Origin: Liquidambar formosana
Taxonomy: Eukaryota; Streptophyta; Magnoliopsida; Saxifragales; Altingiaceae
Reading direction: 5' to 3'
NCBI GenBank assembly: GCA_039720395.1
Contig: CM077833.1
Coordinates: 16,367,133-16,431,132, forward strand
DNA: 64,000 nt
A program made the translations under genes and the position numbers. The notes under the pieces are model-generated. The model was given only the letters and a program-made list of their open reading frames with translations. It did no database searches and was not told the DNA's origin. Shown here piece after piece: positions 35,101 to 46,287 of this stretch; position 1 is the first letter of the stretch, and every line of letters begins with the position of its first letter.

Positions 35101-38100
35101 GTTTAGAGTGGGTGACGGTGCCTCCATCAGATTCTGAGAGGATGCTTGGCTTGATGACAGGTCCCTTAAAGAGGTTTTCCTTGCCCTCTTTGCTATAGCT
35201 TCCAATAAAGAGGCTTGGGTGGCTGATTATTTAAGTTGGGGCAACAACTTTGCTGGAATATTGATTTTGGGAGAAATCTTCAGGATTGGGAACTTGACGA
35301 TGTGGTGCGATTTTATGAAGCTATTTATTCTGCTCATATTAATAGGGGAGAGGCTGATGGTATTATTTGGAAGCACGGTAGTAATGGTGTCTTTTCAGTT
35401 AAATCCTTTTACCTTGCTTTGATTTTTTTGCCTCGGTTCACCTTTCCAGCATCTCGGATTTGGATTCCTAAAGCTCCATTTAAAATTGCTTTCTTCACTT
35501 GGGTAGCTTGTTGGGGTAAATGTCTTACCTTCGATAATCTGAGGATTAGAGGCTTCTTCTTGGCTAACCGTTGTGTTCTCTGTAAAAATATGGAAGAGTC
35601 GGTTGATCATCTGCTCATTTACTGCTCAGTGGCCAGGGAGGTGTGGGCCCATTTTCTTAGCCTTTTCCATGTGCAGTGGGTAATGCCGAGGCGGGTTGTT
35701 CAGGTGGTTGAGTCTTGGAGATGGTGCCGTTCCAATTAGCCTGCTCAGAGGGTTTGGAAGTTGGTGCCTCTTGCATTTTTTGATCCTTATGGTTTGAAAG
35801 GATTAGTAGGACTTTTGAGAATCTGGAGCACTCAGTACAGTTTATTGTCTTTCGGGTTCTTGACAATGTTTTTGCCTGGGGAGATCCTTCCAGTTTTTGT
35901 AATAGGACTCCCTCCCATGAGTTTTGGACTTCTATAGGTTTTTAGGCTTTGCTTGTATACTTCCTGTGTAGTGTGTACATGTGCTTCTGCTTTTTATATT
36001 TATAATATGTCCACTAATTCATCAAATATATATATATAAAATTATATTTATATAAATACACACGTATGTCTGTTATGAACTATTCATGCTAGTTTGGTCC
36101 ATTAATGTTGAAAATGCAAAGTTTGAAAAAAGCCTCAATGCTACATTTATTGCTCTTATCCCTAAGAAAGGGGAGGTTGTTGATGTGTGAGATTTTCGTC
36201 CTATCTTTCTTCTTGGTAGTGTTTTTAATATTATATCCAAGGTTTTAGCCTCAAGACTTTCTAAATTTCTTGGGACTCTTATTTCTCCTTCTCAATTTGC
36301 TTTTACTAGTGGTAGACAAATTGTGGATGCGGTGCTTCTGGCTAATGAATGTGTTAATTCTAGATTTAAAAGTGGGGATCCCGGGCTTTTGGTTAAAATT
36401 GATTTGGAAAAGGCTTATGATCACGCTAATTGGAATTTTCTTATATATATTATTGGAAGAATGGGTTTTGGGGAGAAATGGCAAAAATGGATCTCTTGGA
36501 GTATCTATACTCCCTCTTTTTTGGTTTTGGTGAATGGTGCCCCTTATGGTTTATTTCATAGCTCTAGAGGTATTCGTCAAGGGTACCCCCTTTCTCCCTT
36601 GTTTTTCATTTTAGTCATGGAGGTTTTGAGTAAGTTTATTGATAAGTCTATGGGTGCTAATCTTGTGGAAGGTTTCATGGTTGGAGATGGTCGTTTTGGG
36701 AATGGTAAGGTTTCACACCTACTTTTTGCTGACGATGCTCTTATCTTCTGTGGTGTTGATGAAGACCAAATGCATAATTTGAGGGGTATTCTCCTTTATT
36801 TTGAAGCTATTTCGGGGCTTCAAGTGAATCTTGGCAAGTGTGAGATTATTCTGGTGGGAAGGGTGGTTAATATCGGTAGCCTTGCTAATATTCTTGGTTG
36901 TAAAATTAGCTCTTTGCCAATTAGGTATCTTGGTCTCCCTTTTGGAGCTCACTTTAAAGATACTAAAGTTTAGGACCCGTTGTGGAGAAGGTTGATGAGG
37001 ACTTAGTGGTTGGTACAAAGGTTACCTTTCAAAAGGAGGTAAATTGATTCTTATTAAAAGTGTTTTATCAAGCATTCCCATTTACTTTATGTCCATTCAC
37101 AAAATTCCTAGTTTGGTGGCTAAGAGAATTGAGAAGCTTCAAAGAGACTTTTTGTGGAATGGAGTGGGAGGGGCTCGAAAATTTCATCTTGTTATTGGCA
37201 TACCATTGGTTTTTCTAAAAGTTTGGGTGGTTTGGGCATTAGATCTATCTCATGTGTTAATCAAGCTCTCATGGCTGAGTGGCTTTGGAGGTTTGATAAG
37301 GGTGATCAAGGTTTGTGGAGGGATGTGGTGGTGTGAAAGTATGGTGCTACTAGTGAGGGGTGGTGGACTAATGATGTTAGAGACTCTTATGGCTTGGGCC
37401 TTTGGAAGGCTATTATGCAAGGTCTTAATGATTTCAAGAAGGAGATTGGCTTTAAAGTGGGAGATGGTAGTAGAGTGAGTTTTTGGAAGGATGTTTGGTG
37501 TTCCAATTTGCCTCTTATGAATGAATTTCCATCTTTGTTTGATATTGCACACGACAAGAATGCTTTGGTCAACGATTATATGGATGTTAATAATGATGCT
37601 ATTTTTTGGAATGTCATCTTTGTTAGACATTTCAATTATTGGGAGTTGGAAAGTGTTTTACTTTTTTATCAAGTGCTTTGTGATAGTAAGATTTTGGTGG
37701 GTGTAAATGATTCCTTGGTGTGGCACAAGGACTCTAAAGGATCATTCTTCGTAAAATCTTTCTACAATTATTTAAGGCCTCTTGGTAATATTTTTCTTCC
37801 AAGGAAGATTGTTTGGATTGCCTCGGTTCCCTCTAAAGTGGCCTTTTTTGGTTGGTTGGTTGGTTGGTGGGAAGCGATAAGTGTTTGACCTTGGATCATC
37901 TTATTGGGAGAGGTGCTATTATGCCCAATAGATGTATTTTGTGTAAAGAAGAAGCGGAAACGGTGGACCATCTTTTTATTCATTGCAAGGTGGTAAAGAG
38001 TCTGTGGATGTTCATTTTCAATATTTTTGGTGTCCATTGGGTTCTTCCTTCGTCCACTTACATTCTTCTTTCTAGTTGGTGCCTCAAAGGGGGCAACAAA

Positions 38101-41100
38101 GAAGCTAAAGCGGTTTGAAGGATGGCACCCCATGCTATTTTTTGGTGTATTTGGAGGGAAAGAAACCATAGGGCTTTTGAAGGGATTGATAAATCCATCA
38201 TTGATCTCAAATCTGGATTTACTAAGGACCTTTTTTTGTGGTATTCTAGTTATGCTAAGATTAGTAAACCTTCTTTTGTTCTTTTCTTAGATTCCCTAAA
38301 GATATAAAGGGATCTTCTTTTTGTGCTTTGACGCTTTGTTCTTGTATATGTCTCATGTACTTGGGCTTAGCCTTTTAATCAAAAAAAAAAAAAAAAAAAA
38401 ATGTTGATGTAGTTATATTCAAAGATTGTTTATGCAAATGAACAAGAGCATCAATTTTGTAGGATTGTATGTTGAACTCCAAGGTGGCAATAGGGGAGCT
38501 CTTTTGACTTTACTGTTTTTATGTCAATGTCCCAGAATCATATGATAGATGGAAATTTATATAACCAGTAATCTCTGATATCAGAATCAAAATAGATGCT
38601 TCACCCCCCCCCCCCCCCCCCCCCCCCCAAGCTTTTTCTACTTTGTTTGTTTCAAATAATGACTTGTTGGAATTTTTCTTGCTGTTTGATCTGTTTTGCA
38701 TTTAACTTCGTTTTTTGTTTGTCTTACACAGAAGTTCATCCTTGGTGGGCGGTTGATATTTGGGCCAGATGCTAGGTCACTACTTGTCACGTTGTTGCTG
38801 ATCATTGTTCCACTTGCTGTCTTTTGTGTGTTTGTTGCGAGGCATCTTCGCCATGAATTTTCATCCTATAATGCAGGATATGCAATTCTGGTGGTAGCAA
38901 TTGTCTTTACTATATATGTCAGTCCTCTTAATCCCTTATTTACTCACACTCATCATTTATGTAATTATTATATGAACTCTTATAGCTTATTAGCTTCATG
39001 CGCTTAATTATGTCCATGTAGGTTTGCACTCCAGTGCCAATACTGACAGAGTGGTCCGCATGCCAATTGCCAAATACTGGGCACTTTCCTTCTATTGATT
39101 TCTATTGTTTATAGATATTACTTGTCCTAATATTTTAAAGAAACTTCTTGCATCTGGTCTCAACTCTCAAGACGGAAGTATGCGTTTTCAAGCACTCTAG
39201 GCAGACATATCAGACGTGTAGTGGCGTGGGTCGACAAAAACATGGGCCCAGTTAAGAGATCTTGATGGTGAAAAATCATCATGATCTGTATATCTGATCA
39301 GAATTCTCAGGCATTTATTTCAATAATATTTTGATAAATTAATATTATGAAATTTAATGGTCCAAATTCATTTATTCATATGAATTTTTGGATGTATCTT
39401 TATCTGGTTGGGACCCTTTTTACTGGGTTCCAACTTTATTTACATACTGATATACTTGAAATGGGTGCTTATAGAAGTGTGAGTACTTGACTTAAGATCC
39501 AACTCCTCCTTTACCGTCCAAACTATTCTATGTTTTGCAATATTTCTGCCTTCCCATTATTTTGGGGTGCCCTAATATCTTTTGGATTCGTTTTTTAACA
39601 GTAATTTTTCTTTTCACTGATCTTCTATTGTGTGGTTTATTTAAATCCTTAATTGATTGACAGGTGTTGGTGCTGCTTCTTTTTACTTCAGCCCGGGACC
39701 CTGGTATTATTCCACGTAATTCACATCCACCAGAGGAAGAGTTCCGCTATGACTCTTCAGTGTCAGCTGAGGTTGGGGGAAGACAAACCCCAAGTTTGCA
39801 GTTCCCTCGAACAAAAGAAGTTGTGATTAACGGCTTTTCTGTGAAGGTGAAGTATTGTGACACATGCATGCTGTATCGCCCTCCCCGTTGCTCGCATTGC
39901 TCCATTTGCGACAATTGTGTGGAGCGTTTTGATCACCATTGCCCTTGGGTCGGCCAATGTATTGGACTGGTATGCTTTTCAGCATGCAATTTAAAACTCT
40001 TTGCTGTATTTTTTTAGTACTGTCCTGAGCTGTTTTTTGTCAATCTAACTGCCTATTATTCATTTGCAGCGCAACTACCGTTATTTCTTTATGTTCGTTT
40101 CTTCTTCAACACTTCTGTGCATCTATGTTTTTGCCATGTCAGCTTTGTACATTAAGGTTCTAATGGATAATTATCACAGCACAGTTTGGAGGGCGATGAA
40201 AGAATCTCCTGCATCTGTGATACTAATGGCCTATTGTTTCATTGCTTTGTGGTTTGTTGGTGGACTCACTGGTTTCCACTTGTACCTTATAGGCACAAAC
40301 CAGGTCAGCTAACTTTGTTTTCAGCTATAGAAGATCAGATATGTTATGGTTGATTAATTGTTGTAAAATACTAGTAGCTTATTATATCCTAGTTTGGCGA
40401 AAGAAAAATATATGGTGGAACAGAGGTCTAAATCCGAGATTAACAGAGGCATTTTTTCTGATGACCTGTCACTGTCGGTCTGGCTTTTGGATCCATGTGC
40501 CATTTCATGGCTGGGCATAATAGTTTTGCTTATCAAAAGAAAAAAAATAGTTGCAATTTTCTACTTGTCACCAATCACATCATATAGCCACTGCTATTTA
40601 GTGATTCACCTGTTTGGATTTTCACTGAATTGACAGCACTACCTCCATAGTTTGAGGTGCTACCCTGTGGCTGGTGACAATTTGGCAATTGCAATGATTG
40701 TTAAAAATAGAAAAAGTAAAAGACAATAAGAGAAATCTGTCAATAAGCTCATTTGGGTATATAGTCCATTTGAGCGCTCCAAATTGATAAGTTCCTGGCC
40801 ATTCGTATGGAATGGGAATACCCGCAGACATTTCCACAACCTTCTAACCATTATCAATCTTTTCCTTCCTGGAATTGAAATGTCTAAGCTTTGATTTTCT
40901 TCTTCTGTGAATTTATACTAATGCATGTTTTTCAGACTACCTACGAAAATTTTCGGTACAGAGCTGACAACAGGAATAATGCTTACAACCGGGGTTGTTT
41001 GAATAATTTTCTTGATGTATTTTGCACGAAGATAAAGCCCTCAAGGAACAACTTTCGGGCTTCCTTTCAAGAGGAGGTGCAGAGGCCACCACCTTTGCCC

Positions 41101-41448
41101 AGCATGCGGGAAGCAGAACTCGATGATTTTGGCGGGGATCAGCGTTCAAAGGTAGAAGACGATCTAGAGATTGGTGATGATTTATTGAAGATCTCCCAAC
41201 GCCGTAATGTTGAAGAAATTGATGAGGATATACGCAGCAGGGGGAGCAATGGACCTCACCATAATTCCTCAGAGGCTGACTCTGTTTTTGGTTCAGATCG
41301 TCGAGCTCCCACCGTCCGGTCAGACACTCAGCACTCTAGTTGGGGAAGGAGAAGTGGGAGTTGGGATCTCGCCCCAGAAGTCTTCGCCATGAATTCATTG
41401 GTCACTGAAAGCAGAAGCTATGTGACTCCAAAGGACACACACCAGTAA
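26063..41448 (+). CDS. PAT08: DHHC-type protein S-acyltransferase (PAT8-like), five exons
   Basis: Exons 26063-26101, 38732-38917, 39664-39969, 40070-40303 and 40936-41448 join in phase 0 with GT/AG borders, giving about 425 residues, the usual size for plant PATs. Four membrane segments are visible (about residues 30-49, 63-83, 184-207 and 226-250). Between the second and third lies the cysteine-rich domain with [15 protein letters not shown] and the catalytic DHHC at 165-168. A TTxE motif (TTYEN, about 256) and an aromatic-rich NxxxxNxxxxF (PaCCT-like) motif follow, then a polar tail rich in acidic and Ser residues. The enzyme attaches palmitate to cysteines of membrane proteins by way of an acyl-Cys intermediate, at endomembranes or plasma membrane. 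The wording ([38 protein letters not shown]) is closest to Arabidopsis PAT6-PAT9. The gene looks intact. Its first intron is 12.6 kb because of L1 insertions. Confidence 0.93.
26271..26298. repeat. C28 homopolymer in intron 1
   Basis: Uninterrupted C run followed by further C-rich DNA. The inverted duplicate has A/T-rich sequence at the matching place. Confidence 0.9.
27505..27640. mobile_element. Short fold-back MITE
   Basis: Ends GCACTCCCCAAA (27530 region) and TTTGGGGAGTGC (27615 region) are inverse complements, and the match extends outward imperfectly (TAGTGCTATTC against ATTTATAATTCC). About 136 bp, non-coding, within intron 1 of the acyltransferase gene. Confidence 0.65.
28020..28450. 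repeat. LTR-like non-coding repeat in intron 1
   Basis: A/AG-rich start then a run of AAATAGGACTC, AAACTCCTAAT and AAATAGAAACTTAAT words resembling LTR sequence. Its composition is similar to 6600-6990, but no alignable borders, primer-binding site or coding sequence were found. Weak call. Confidence 0.25.
28563..28813. mobile_element. Stowaway (Tc1/mariner) MITE
   Basis: Starts CTCCCTTCATCCCAAT and ends ATTGGGACAGAGGATG, flanked by TA (28561-28562 and 28814-28815). This is the classic CTCCCTCCRTCCC Stowaway end. 251 bp, non-coding, in intron 1 of the acyltransferase gene. Confidence 0.88.
29882..32352 (+). pseudogene. L1 ORF1 (DUF4283-type RNA-binding protein), broken
   Basis: Recognisable blocks in successive frames: [15 protein letters not shown], a [11 protein letters not shown] stretch, then the DUF4283 core around 30720-30830 ([19 protein letters not shown]). 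Frame changes occur near 30140 and 30390. The rest (30850-32350) is low-similarity linker, as usual for plant L1 ORF1. The final frame ends at a TGA (32350-32352) that overlaps the ORF2 start as ATGA. The protein would bind element RNA in the retrotransposition particle. Confidence 0.7.
32349..35742 (+). pseudogene. L1 ORF2 (endonuclease-reverse transcriptase), broken
   Basis: Endonuclease start [13 protein letters not shown], then ILQETKLE (catalytic E) and a CIARDFNVV block where family members have GDFN. The RT part follows with [50 protein letters not shown], a GDPLSPFLF block and [10 protein letters not shown] (YADD active site, about 34354). Downstream are [11 protein letters not shown] and a C-terminal CVLCKN..VDHLL..C zinc motif (about 35575). 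Stops at 32628, 32900, 33624 and 33922 and several frame shifts inactivate it. Confidence 0.85.
36110..38401 (+). mobile_element. Second L1 LINE, 5'-truncated, with poly(A) tail
   Basis: Starts inside the RT domain ([14 protein letters not shown]) and continues [52 protein letters not shown] (FADD active site, about 36725), [26 protein letters not shown], then the zinc motif [14 protein letters not shown] and the [12 protein letters not shown] tail. It ends in A21 (38381-38401). Only a few frameshifts and a stop (about 36188) are present, so it is younger than the L1 to its left. Same strand as the host gene. Confidence 0.88.
38604..38628. repeat. C25 homopolymer in intron 1
   Basis: Uninterrupted C run about 100 bp upstream of exon 2 of the acyltransferase gene. 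Confidence 0.9.
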
Positions 41449-41973
41449 TGGCGTAGTTAGCATATTTGATCTTAGTGTGACATCGGCGTGGGTGATGTGT
41501 GAACACTTCCGCGTTCCTGGTTTGGAAGGGAAGTTTAGTTTCCAGTAATCAGAAAATTACATTTATGCGACAGGGAGTCGAATCTACTTACCCTTTTAGG
41601 TGGAAAACATGTATTACCCTTTTTCGTGGGTCGCTAGCTCTTCTATTTTCTTTCAGATAGCATTCAATAGGAGTGTGTTTATAATTGTGTGAGAAGAAAA
41701 GGAAATAGTGTTCTTTCTGTTTTCTTTTCTATTCTTTTGTCCTCTTGATATTGTATAACACAATTCGATACTGTGGATTGAATCTCAAGTGCTGGCTTTT
41801 ATTGTGTGTAAATAACCACTGCCTGAGATTGGGAAAATTCTGTATTATGCTGCTTTCTTTTTCGAATCTGTCCTCGTGAAATCGCCTCAATTACGTCGAA
41901 CTCCGGTGACGACCCTTCTGATTGAGATGGAACAAACTTTAATATTGCTCTGCTTTTAACTTATTTCTAAAGG

Positions 41974-42905
41974 GCCACCACCACATAAAATACTTTAAGC
42001 CTCCCACTAATTAAATTCCCTCAAATTTTGCTGTAAGCACTCTCCTATCTTTCTAAAATACTCTCATTAAAAAATCTGAAAAACCATTTTCCACCCCACT
42101 CACAAAGTATATATGTTCAGATCCATAAATAATAACAAAGTATATATGTTCGGATTTAAAAGAAAGAACAATATAACAACGTTTGGACTTTTAAAAATGA
42201 ACATCGCTTAGTTGTTTAGACTCATAAACACGAATACTTAATAATCCGTTCGTAGTTACATAGACAAACAATTCTAATATAGGATTTGTATAGTTAAGTT
42301 GTTTGGTGTTTTAAAATGGAACAACAAAAGAATGTTTGGATTCCTAAAGTTGAACACCAACCAATTGTTTGGAGTTACATAACCGAACAATCCTAAATCG
42401 TGATTGATATTGTTAAGGCGTTTAGAGTTGGAAAACGGAACAAAAAAAAGTTGTTCAGATTTATAAATTGGAACGTGTTGAAAGCATTCGATGTTGCAGA
42501 AATGAACATTTTAAACATGTTTGGAGTTGAGAATCTGAACAAGGTGAAATTCAGCATAAGAAAAACTGAAGTTAAACTCGACAAAAAATGTATAAATACT
42601 CTCATTTTGGTTGCTAATATCATCTCTAGTAATGCTTTTCTCATCCATTATTTAATATAACATGAGAAACACTAATTTTTCATGTATATATTGATTTGAT
42701 GTCAAGGGTGTTAGGGTTTGTGAGAGCATGAAGTTTACAAATGGTGTAATATTTTTGGAGTTAGGGGTGGAGCGGGTTGGGGATAGGAAAATTTTCTTCA
42801 GATCTTTTAGTAAACATGTTCTTAATGGTAAATGTATATTTGGATACAAAGAATTTAATAAATTATTTTAATTAATGGGGGCTTAGAGCATTTTATGTGG
42901 TGGCA
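41974..42905. repeat. Inverted-repeat element carrying a 33-bp tandem array
   Basis: The left end CCACCACATAAAATACTTTA...CTCCCACTAATTAA matches the reverse complement of the right end (TTAATTAATGGGGGCTTAGA...CATTTTATGTGGTGG) over about 36 bp. The same end type occurs at 18482-18997. The interior (42115-42551) is a tandem array, described separately. No transposase-like ORF. It starts about 530 bp after the acyltransferase stop codon. The superfamily and target duplication could not be fixed. Confidence 0.6.
42115..42551 (+). repeat. 33-bp degenerate tandem array (12 units, two expanded to 53 bp)
   Basis: Unit starts (GTTYGGA/GTTTGG type words) fall at 42115, 42148, 42181, 42214, 42248, 42301, 42334, 42367, 42420, 42453, 42486 and 42519. 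Spacings are 33, 33, 33, 34, 53, 33, 33, 53, 33, 33 and 33. Each unit carries GTTYGGANTT near its start and GAACA about 18 nt later. The two 53-bp units resemble each other (GTTACATARMCRAACAATYCTAA). The last four units are open in one frame as an 11-residue repeat (LFRFINWNVLK, AFDVAEMNILN, MFGVENLNKVK), but earlier units contain stops, so coding is unlikely. Confidence 0.85.
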
Positions 42906-43234
42906 ATAGCCTAGCCCATTTAAAAAAGGGATTTTTGGCCATGGCCCCATGTTATAAGAGTTTTTTAACAATAGTCCCATAGACAAATTTATTAACCTCA
43001 TAACCCCTTTTGACACCAAATTGACGGAATTATCATTTCTCTCACAAAAATAATATTTGTCTTATCTTTTTCCTCATACGAACAGTGTCTTCATTTCTGC
43101 CAATCAATAAATTTATGTTTTTGAGTTCTTGCCACAACTATTCAACTCAATGAGTCGACCTAATTTTTACAACTTCTAACATTTGTTCCCACTTCCAAAC
43201 CTTTGATGAAAACCACGTTTTACTTTTGCAATAT

Positions 43235-43420
43235 TTCTGTGCCAAAAAAAAAAAAAAAAAACCCACTCATTTTAATGTACAGAAAAGTAACATGTTATTA
43301 CAATCTCTTTGTGCCCAAGAAGAAAGGAAAAAAAAAAACTCATTTTTATGTAGAGAACAATAACATATTACTGTTTAATGAATGTAATAAAATTGTTACA
43401 TGTTATTATTTGACAGCGTA
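43235..43420 (+). repeat. Imperfect ~90-bp tandem duplication with poly(A) tracts
   Basis: Two successive blocks share GTGCC, an A run, ACTCATTTT, ATGTA and AGAA, and end in TAACATGTTATTA or TAACATATTACT. Non-coding. Confidence 0.55.
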
Positions 43421-43914
43421 ATTTACAAAATAGTAACACGTTACTAGTTTGAGAGCAAAATGGTAATATAAATTTTTTTTCCTAGAATTACCTAATCACA
43501 GTGGAAATTGTTTTGAAGATTACGACAAGTAGATTCCAAAAATACAAGTTTTATAAAAAAATGGTTTATATCTTGTAAGTTAAAAGCTTTTAAAAATTAA
43601 AAAATTATAAAGCAAGTTAGTTACATAAAGTGCTTTTAATATAAAAAAAGTGAGTGCCTCTACAAGCAAATAAGGATAACTTAGGATTTTTTTATATTTA
43701 TTTTATATTTTTTTATTATAAAAAAGATGAGGTTATTGTTAGTAAAAATACTCATATGCAGGTTAAGAGAGTAATGAATTTTTGATAGGGTAATTATTAA
43801 AACCATTACTCTAAATGGGGTTATTGCTTTCCCTTTAAAGAATGCACAAAAGTATCTAAAGATGGCGTGATGTAGAGATCAAGTTGAGTCTGAAGCTTGC
43901 ACCTCACCTTACCC

Positions 43915-45290
43915 TGTAAGGAATTGAGGTAGAGAAAAACTATAATGCGAAACATAATGAATAATAAAAAATATAATTTAATTCCTTAAAGTCCTAAATC
44001 TGATTGCGGTTCATTCCAAAACTAAAACCCTAATTACATGAAGAGGATTATTACTTACAAGAGGTCCTTGAGGGAATGATTGAATAACGAACGAGTAGCA
44101 CAAGTGTTCTATTTCCACGGTATCCATACCAAGTAAAAGTTTTCAGTTGTTCCTTTTATTTTCCTTAAGGTTTGCTAGAAGAGGAGGAGAAGGAGAGAAA
44201 GAGAGAGACTATTATGCTAGGGCCGGCCAAGGAGAGTGAATAATTGTAGTTGTGTCTAAAGTACATGCCAGTGTGCTATATCTAGGCACACAAGTAGGGC
44301 CGGCCAAGGGGGAAATCCTATTCCTTGTTGAATTATGCAATTCTCATAATTGCACAATAATCCCTTCAAACTTCATCATATGCAAGTATGGCCCAAACAA
44401 AATTTTTTTATAACACTCATGCCTTTTCTCTCACAACTTAAAGTCCCATTTTGCTTATCGGCGTGGTTCACAACATTTAGTAGTAAGTAATAGCACAAAA
44501 AGTGCTTAATGAAACGTTTTCCATTAAGGATCTAATTAGAACTCATTCCAATTTTGTAATTGATAATAACCAAATTATATCAATTAGAGTTTCTACTAAC
44601 CATGAGTAACATCTAGCAATGGCTCATGATGTAATCCTAAATGAAGTGAAAATAAATTAAAGAACCTTTCAGTTATTGTTAATGTTACAATTACATCTTT
44701 CCATCAACACAATACTTTTGATTAAACTAATAGGATATGAAAGTATGTCAAGCTCCTAGTTCAATACTTTATGATTATTCAATTATTTCAATTTAAGTAG
44801 ATGTACTACGAAAATTCCTTTTCCATAATCATCCTGCTATGGCTATAGACTTACATGAGTTATATTATAAATATCAATTATGAGACATTCTTTCCTTTTT
44901 ACTAAGAGTGATGGATCTTTTGTTGATTACACATATGCCTCTATACATGGAGCAATAGAACTAATGAACACCCTTGTAAATCCCCATGGAAGATACAGTT
45001 AGTGCTATTAAACTTCTAAAGTTCCATGTACAAGACAATCACAACTATGAGAAACTGATTGACAGGTAAGTAAAACTTCATTCAGTTATCTCAAAGTAAG
45101 ATAGTCACATTTAGTACTATTAACAAGCACCCACATGTTTTGTCTTAGTGTCTTCACGCAAATAGCTTGAGACTAGATATCCTCCTATAGAGCCAACATA
45201 ACATGTGCTAGTCCTATAATTCATTATTGTCCATCATAGTAAACCTTCAAATAGGAATGATTTAAGAGTTTAGCATAGAGATATATATAT
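43915..45290 (-). repeat. Solo-LTR-like interspersed repeat, copy 2
   Basis: The reverse complement aligns with 1-1028. Shared blocks include the ATGGTTAGTAGAAa region, a TCTAATTGATATAA word, the TAATGGAAA interval and the TCAATTCCTTACA end (plus-strand start TGTAAGGAATTGA at 43915). It carries GGCCGGCC words at about 44221 and 44299, as copy 1 does at about 601. The far end is approximate. No primer-binding site or coding region was found next to it, and no confident target duplication. Confidence 0.55.
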
Positions 45291-45589
45291 ATATATAGTC
45301 TCCTAATTACATCACTTTGTGATTTCATATTTTCAATTCTATTTCCATGGACATATCATGTAAATATAAATAATAGAATAAATATGATAGAATAAAGCTT
45401 TTTATTAAATAATAAAAGATATTCAATCAAGGTACAAGAAAGATAAAAAGAATTTTTTATTTTTTAGTTTTAAATAGACATTACCAACAAAAGATCATTA
45501 ATTAATGCCAGGCAATTATCAAATTAAGAATCCTACAAATCTGTTACATGTACGTAATGATTCAATTAGGATATGGTCCATATTTACTT

Positions 45590-45818
45590 AATATTCCAGC
45601 CCTTTCTTCTCTCTGTTTCATCTTTCTGGCAACCATCACCATAGCCATTGAACTTGGAGTGTGGATATTATTGGAGAGACTCTGGTAGTCTTTTCCATTG
45701 ACGAGTGGGTGCATCTTCAAAGTTCGTGATTGCAGTGGGGCTTGTAATCCAAGTACAAAGATCTGATTCGTTTCCGCTGAGGTATTCCGTATACCCATAT
45801 TCTTATAGTAATCTTACA
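45590..45818 (+). repeat. Partial 5' LTR of the copia element
   Basis: From AATATTCCAGCCC to ATCTTACA, it aligns with the last ~230 bp of the 3' LTR with only a handful of differences. The first ~150 bp, including the TG end, are missing. Confidence 0.9.
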
Positions 45819-45831
45819 TTGGTATCAGAGC
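45819..45831 (+). promoter_or_regulatory. Primer-binding site (initiator Met-tRNA)
   Basis: TTGGTATCAGAGC lies directly after the LTR end ACA. It matches the 3' end of plant initiator methionine tRNA, which primes minus-strand DNA synthesis in most copia elements. Confidence 0.9.
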
Positions 45832-46287
45832 ATGTGATTACTTATTTTTTGTTCCAGTGATCATTGAGAATATGATTTGCATCATACATGAGTTTTTCTT
45901 TAAAACACAATTTTTGGGGATCATTAAATTCGTTCTTAAATATGGTGTTTTTATCCAAAATTTTTTTATAGGGTTTTGTTCCTCTATGTGTTAGGAATTT
46001 CCCTCTAAAATTTCGTGAAAAACCGTTGTGTGTTTTGGAAGAAAAATCAAAATTTTGTTTTCTAAAATTATGGTTTTTTCAGAGACTTTGGGTCAATTTT
46101 TGATACACTTAGAGAAGTTTATAATGTATGAAATTTATATATTGTGAATCTATGGCGCATGGGCTTTCCAACGACGTATCGTATGCGTAATTTGGACTTA
46201 TATTGTATGAGATATGACCATTCAAAGTTGGGGGTTGGTAATGTGAAATCTGCATTTTTCTGCATAGCCAAAGGTTGAAGACGAACA

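Larger units (their letters stand above)
29560..36040 (+). mobile_element. L1 LINE, near full length but inactivated
   Basis: Sense-oriented within intron 1 of the acyltransferase gene. Order: a 5' UTR with a ~144-bp imperfect tandem repeat (29636 and 29780 regions), ORF1 (about 29882-32352), ORF2 endonuclease (32349-32960), reverse transcriptase (33640-34450), a zinc-knuckle-like zf-RVT region (about 35440-35740), and a 3' UTR ending in AT-rich repeats near 36040. Several stops and frameshifts break ORF1 and ORF2, so it is non-functional. It sits just past the duplicated arm, so it inserted independently of the inverted duplication or after it. Confidence 0.85.

Noticed and set aside
36100..38415. 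Target-site duplication of the younger L1 (AATGTTGA-like words on both sides)
   Set aside because: Only about eight bases match and the 5' border is uncertain.
42393..42660. Protein with 11-residue repeats
   Set aside because: Only the last four units of the 33-bp array are open; earlier units contain stops, so it is better described as a DNA repeat.
43910..45490. Target-site duplication around the second solo-LTR-like repeat (TTACC words)
   Set aside because: The candidate copies are not in register with the LTR end; treated as chance.
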